Shown: positions 63,820 to 64,000 of the stretch, piece by piece
Numbering within the stretch: the stretch's first letter is position 1
How the letters are laid out: each line of letters begins with the position of its first letter
Assembly: GCF_011046895.1 (NCBI RefSeq)
Contig: NZ_CP049250.1
Coordinates: forward strand, 1,896,501-1,960,500
Source: Rhizobium rhizoryzae
GTDB taxonomy: Bacteria; Pseudomonadota; Alphaproteobacteria; Rhizobiales; Rhizobiaceae
DNA length: 64,000 bases
Direction: 5' to 3'
Made by a program: the position numbers and the translations under genes
Notes under the pieces: generated by a model
What the model saw: only the letters and a program-made list of their open reading frames with translations
Database searches by the model: none
What the model was told of the DNA's origin: nothing

Positions 63820-64000
63820 TCAGGCGACGATCTCCGCCGTCTCCACCACCGCGTGGAACAGGACGTCGCAGCCTGCGGCAGCCCATTCCTTGGAAATCTC
63901 TTCCGCCTCATTGTGGCTGAGGCCGCCGACGCAGGGGCACATGACCATGGTGGAAGGTGCCACCTTGGCGGCCCAGCAGGCATCGTGCCCTGCGCCGGAA
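63820..64000 (-). CDS. M20-family Zn-dependent amidohydrolase (3' end only)
   Basis: Only the last 59 codons are in the window. The reading frame SGAGHDACWAAKVAPSTMVM, then CPCVGGLSHNEAEEISKEWA matches the C-terminal catalytic part of N-carbamoyl-beta-alanine / allantoate amidohydrolases: the GAGHDA motif and the SHNE(x)E metal-region motif. Next to hydA it is probably beta-ureidopropionase (the third step of pyrimidine breakdown), but the fragment is too short to separate this from allantoate or N-carbamoyl-amino-acid hydrolases. Confidence 0.82.
   Translation of the reverse strand, partial: SGAGHDACWAAKVAPSTMVMCPCVGGLSHNEAEEISKEWAAAGCDVLFHAVVETAEIVA

Noticed and set aside
62271..63920. A 549-codon plus-strand frame across hydA.
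   Set aside because: Antisense to hydA, which has all active-site motifs.

Overview
The window is a piece of an alphaproteobacterial chromosome, most likely from the Rhizobiaceae (Rhizobium/Agrobacterium group). The reasons are a chpT-ctrA-fliJ-sciP cell-cycle block, an RpoH1-type sigma factor, full liv and urt transport operons, a rhizobial-type urease operon, GANTC (CcrM) sites upstream of ctrA and sciP, and several families of palindromic intergenic repeats of rhizobial type. It is gene-dense and GC-rich, and carries no rRNA, tRNA, CRISPR array, integrase or transposase that I can see. I cannot name the species.

Layout. 1-3.2 kb: the start of an NMT1-type binding protein facing a LysR regulator across a T-N11-A box, then a creatininase-family amidohydrolase and an EamA exporter. 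3.3-15.4 kb: purA, a long acidic single-pass membrane protein, a FosX-type VOC enzyme, a soluble PAS-PAS chemoreceptor, rpoH, rluD, a DUF6476 protein, a TrmH/SpoU methyltransferase, a coiled-coil membrane protein and a DUF1134 (EipA-like) envelope protein. 15.6-19.9 kb: the cell-cycle block with chpT, a degenerate single-domain receiver, ctrA, a FliJ-like gene, a small acetyltransferase and sciP, with a roughly 358-bp terminal-inverted-repeat element and other repeats between. 20.2-21.2 kb: an isolated phage-type DUF2793 protein.

21.7-30.7 kb: livH-livM-livG-livF, a DUF6867 membrane protein and livK, then an ATPase and cheD, then a second livK whose 3' two-thirds is almost base-identical to the first. 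30.9-36 kb: a lipoprotein and a two-component pair made of a LuxR-type response regulator and a very large histidine kinase whose sensor is an entire NCS1-type permease. 36.2-38.2 kb: a large unrecognised, possibly secreted, protein. 38.4-52.0 kb: urtABCDE, a PHB-depolymerase-like esterase, ureD-A-B-(DUF1311 protein)-C-E-F-G and an MBL-fold hydrolase, all on one strand.

52.0-57.4 kb: a Crp/Fnr regulator and an RND efflux pump with its adaptor. 57.7-64 kb: an ABC importer (THI5-type binding protein, two different permeases, ATPase), a cupin protein, a tandem mosaic of palindromic repeats, a dihydropyrimidinase and the end of an M20-type amidohydrolase. This last set looks like uptake and reductive breakdown of pyrimidines or related ureides.

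Nitrogen scavenging links the second half of the window. Branched-chain amino acids (liv), urea (urt, ure) and ureides or pyrimidines (hydA, the M20 enzyme and the ABC importer) are all covered, and the permease-kinase beside the urea genes is a plausible sensor for such a compound. The strongest candidates for something little described are the permease-sensor kinase, the 680-residue protein beside it, the gene-converted livK pair and the terminal-inverted-repeat element near sciP.
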